Assembly: GCF_900215295.1 (NCBI RefSeq)
Contig: NZ_OCMF01000001.1
Location: 496,001-560,000 of the forward strand
DNA: 64,000 nucleotides
From: Salinimicrobium sediminis
Lineage (GTDB): Bacteria; Bacteroidota; Bacteroidia; Flavobacteriales; Flavobacteriaceae
Direction of reading: 5' to 3'
The notes beneath the pieces are model-generated. The model saw nothing but the letters and a program-made list of their open reading frames with translations. It made no database searches and was not told the DNA's origin. The translations under genes were made by a program, and so were the position numbers. Below, piece by piece: positions 62,447 through 64,000 of this stretch (positions are counted from its first letter, which is position 1; every line of letters begins with the position of its first letter).

Positions 62447-62458
62447 TGACAAATGTCA
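62447..62458. promoter_or_regulatory. Palindrome upstream of the act-cox operon
   Basis: TGACA-AA-TGTCA is a perfect inverted repeat 54 bp before the actA ATG, within a TGTGACAAATGTCATG context that recalls CRP/FNR-family half sites. No regulator is identified. Confidence 0.4.
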
Positions 62459-62578
62459 TGTTTTAGTACCCAAAAATTTACGGACAAAAGTAATACTTAA
62501 GTTCGATTTAAGACGGCAGGGAAATAATTTATAACTGTTCTAAATAACTGCTGAAGCCTGAAATAAGGGATAAAGTTA

Positions 62579-62586
62579 TAATTTTG
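62579..62586 (+). promoter_or_regulatory. Candidate promoter element of the SPOR gene
   Basis: TAATTTTG matches TAnnTTTG 22 bp before the ATG at 62609. The -33 TTG is replaced by CTG at 18 bp spacing. Confidence 0.35.
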
Positions 62587-62608
62587 TAATTCAGAAAATT
62601 AAGAAGAA

Positions 62609-62995
62609 ATGTTCAAAAAAAAGAGTTTAATTCTGGCTTCTGCCCTTGTGATTGGAGCAGTAACATCCAGCACAGCACAGCAAGGTCAGGTTTCAATCAT
62701 TCAGGATGAGGCTATTCCCGAGCTGCTAGAGAAGAAAACAGAGATGGTTAAGGATGGCATTATTGGAGACCGCTATCGAATACAGTTGTTTTCCGGGGAT
62801 AATAATCAGGCCAGTAAAGTTATAAAAGACTATCGCTCCCAGTATCCCGATTGGCCTTCAACAATTGTTTTTGAAACCCCCAACTATAAAGTTTGGGTTG
62901 GAAATTTCAGGAACAGCCTGGAAGCTGACAGAGCTTTGCTAGAAATTAAAAAAACATTTCCTTCCGCCTTCAGATTTAAGCCGGAAAAAAGATAG
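62609..62995 (+). CDS. SPOR-domain protein
   Basis: The 128-residue exported protein has a signal peptide MFKKKSLILASALVIGAVTSSTA (in part) cleaved near residue 23. A SPOR domain at about 45-125 has GDRYRIQLFSGDNNQASKVI, then YKVWVGNFRNSLEADRALLEIK and the final strand AFRFKPEKR. SPOR domains bind denuded peptidoglycan glycan strands at division sites. It converges on infB and ends at a shared terminator. Confidence 0.85.
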   Translation: MFKKKSLILASALVIGAVTSSTAQQGQVSIIQDEAIPELLEKKTEMVKDGIIGDRYRIQLFSGDNNQASKVIKDYRSQYPDWPSTIVFETPNYKVWVGNFRNSLEADRALLEIKKTFPSAFRFKPEKR

Positions 62996-63013
62996 AAGAA
63001 AAAAAACAGGAAT

Positions 63014-63044
63014 AAAAAAAGGGATGCGGCTGCATCCCTTTTTT
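63014..63044. terminator. Bidirectional terminator between SPOR gene and infB
   Basis: GGGATGC and GCATCCC form the stem, with A7 on the left and T6 on the right, so it can stop both convergent transcripts. Confidence 0.9.
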
Positions 63045-63059
63045 AGTGGAAAATAATTC

Positions 63060-64000
63060 CTATTTAAGTTTTTTCTTCACGGCTACTTCCTGGAATGCTT
63101 CTACAACGTCACCCACATTAATGTCATTGTAATTCTTGATCTGCAATCCACAGTCATATCCTTTAGAAACTTCTTTTACATCGTCTTTAAATCGCTTCAG
63201 CGATGCCAGCACTCCAGTGTAAACTACTACTCCATCTCTAATCAACCTGATCTGAGAATTTCTGTAGATCTTACCGTCTGTTACCATACACCCTGCAATG
63301 GTTCCAATCTTGGACACTTTAAAGATCTCCCTGATCTCTGCATTTCCGGTGATCTCTTCCTTCATTTCAGGAGAAAGCATTCCTTCCATCGCATCTTTAA
63401 GGTCGTTGATCGCATCGTAGATGATCGAATAAGTTCTGATATCTATCTCTTCCTTCTCTGCTACCATTCGCGCATTTCCGGCAGGTCTCACGTTAAATCC
63501 AATAATAATCGCATCTGAGGCCGAAGCAAGCAACACATCACTTTCTGTAATTGCACCTACTCCTTTATGAATGATATTCACCTGAATTTCTTCAGTAGAT
63601 AACTTCTGGAAGGAATCTGTAAGCGCTTCCACAGAACCATCCACATCACCTTTAAGGATAATATTAAGTTCTTTAAATTCACCGAGAGCGATACGACGAC
63701 CAATTTCATCAAGAGTGATGTGACGCTGAGTCCTTACAGACTGCTCACGTTGTAACTGCGTACGTTTTGCTGCAATATCTCTTGCCTCCCGCTCATCTGT
63801 CATCACCTTGAACTTATCACCCGCCTGAGGGGCGCCATCGAGTCCAAGAATAGACACAGGTGTGGAAGGCCCTGCTTCTTTTACATCTTTTCCACGTTCA
63901 TCCTGCATGGCTTTAACTTTACCACTATTTCTTCCGGCAAGAACGTAATCTCCTATTTTCAAAGTTCCCGACTGCACCAGAATAGTGGATACATAACCTC
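63060..64000 (-). CDS. infB: Translation initiation factor IF-2, C-terminal part (cut by window end)
   Basis: Only the C-terminal 313 or so residues are in the window; the frame is open to base 64000 and continues with [22 protein letters not shown] at the edge. Domain II, the IF-2 domain III ([48 protein letters not shown]) and the fMet-tRNA-binding C-terminal domain ([47 protein letters not shown]) are seen. The GTPase domain lies outside. The gene is on the minus strand and ends at the shared terminator. Confidence 0.95.
   Translation of the reverse strand, partial: GYVSTILVQSGTLKIGDYVLAGRNSGKVKAMQDERGKDVKEAGPSTPVSILGLDGAPQAGDKFKVMTDEREARDIAAKRTQLQREQSVRTQRHITLDEIGRRIALGEFKELNIILKGDVDGSVEALTDSFQKLSTEEIQVNIIHKGVGAITESDVLLASASDAIIIGFNVRPAGNARMVAEKEEIDIRTYSIIYDAINDLKDAMEGMLSPEMKEEITGNAEIREIFKVSKIGTIAGCMVTDGKIYRNSQIRLIRDGVVVYTGVLASLKRFKDDVKEVSKGYDCGLQIKNYNDINVGDVVEAFQEVAVKKKLK

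Overview
The window looks like the chromosome of a marine-type Flavobacteriaceae (Bacteroidetes). The reasons are a complete alternative complex III operon (actABCDEF) followed by cytochrome c oxidase subunits II and I, the giant type IX secretion protein SprA, a RemB-like gliding protein, two Bacteroidetes-style TonB genes, and promoters of the TAnnTTTG type in front of several operons. No rRNA, tRNA or CRISPR array was seen.

Layout. 1-1590: intergenic repeats, a NifU-like Fe-S carrier gene and a small coiled-coil lipoprotein. 1721-about 10100: the accessory part. A tyrosine recombinase gene is followed, on the same strand, by an array of eight to nine small single-gene units. Each is separated from the next by an imperfectly palindromic 105-175 bp site with the architecture of integron attC sites. 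For the first four units the first 9-10 bases are the exact reverse complement of the R'' arm at the unit's own 3' end, as expected if each unit once circularised. The first unit is present twice as an identical 691-bp tandem duplication. An IS110-family element sits inside the fourth attC-like site. The recombinase has all tyrosine-recombinase catalytic residues but seems to lack the extra domain typical of IntI.

10420-16611: a metallopeptidase-like lipoprotein, a PiT-type phosphate transporter, a PepSY-like periplasmic protein, dodecin and an MscS channel. 16833-24619 (minus strand): a MacAB/TolC-type efflux operon (ATPase, two permeases, two adaptors, TolC) ending in tsaB. 24734-29831 (minus): cytochrome oxidase maturation and subunit genes (heme O synthase, two subunit III genes, subunit IV, a cysteine-free thioredoxin-fold protein, SCO1, a DUF420/CtaM-like protein and a small CxxC protein). 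29944-50385 (minus): remB-like, two tonB genes, vanZ, gcvH, sprA, ruvA, maeB, a periplasmic trehalase, queG, a cytochrome P450 and ruvB. 50470-62393 (minus): coxA, coxB and actF to actA. 62609-64000: a SPOR-domain protein and the 3' part of infB, which runs off the window.

Working together: ActA-F oxidises menaquinol and passes electrons to the oxidase. CoxA/CoxB are encoded right after it, while subunits III and IV, heme O synthase and the copper-insertion factors lie about 22 kb away, so the whole aerobic terminal chain is encoded in this window. The housekeeping half is ordinary. The unusual biology is the cassette array at 1721-10100.
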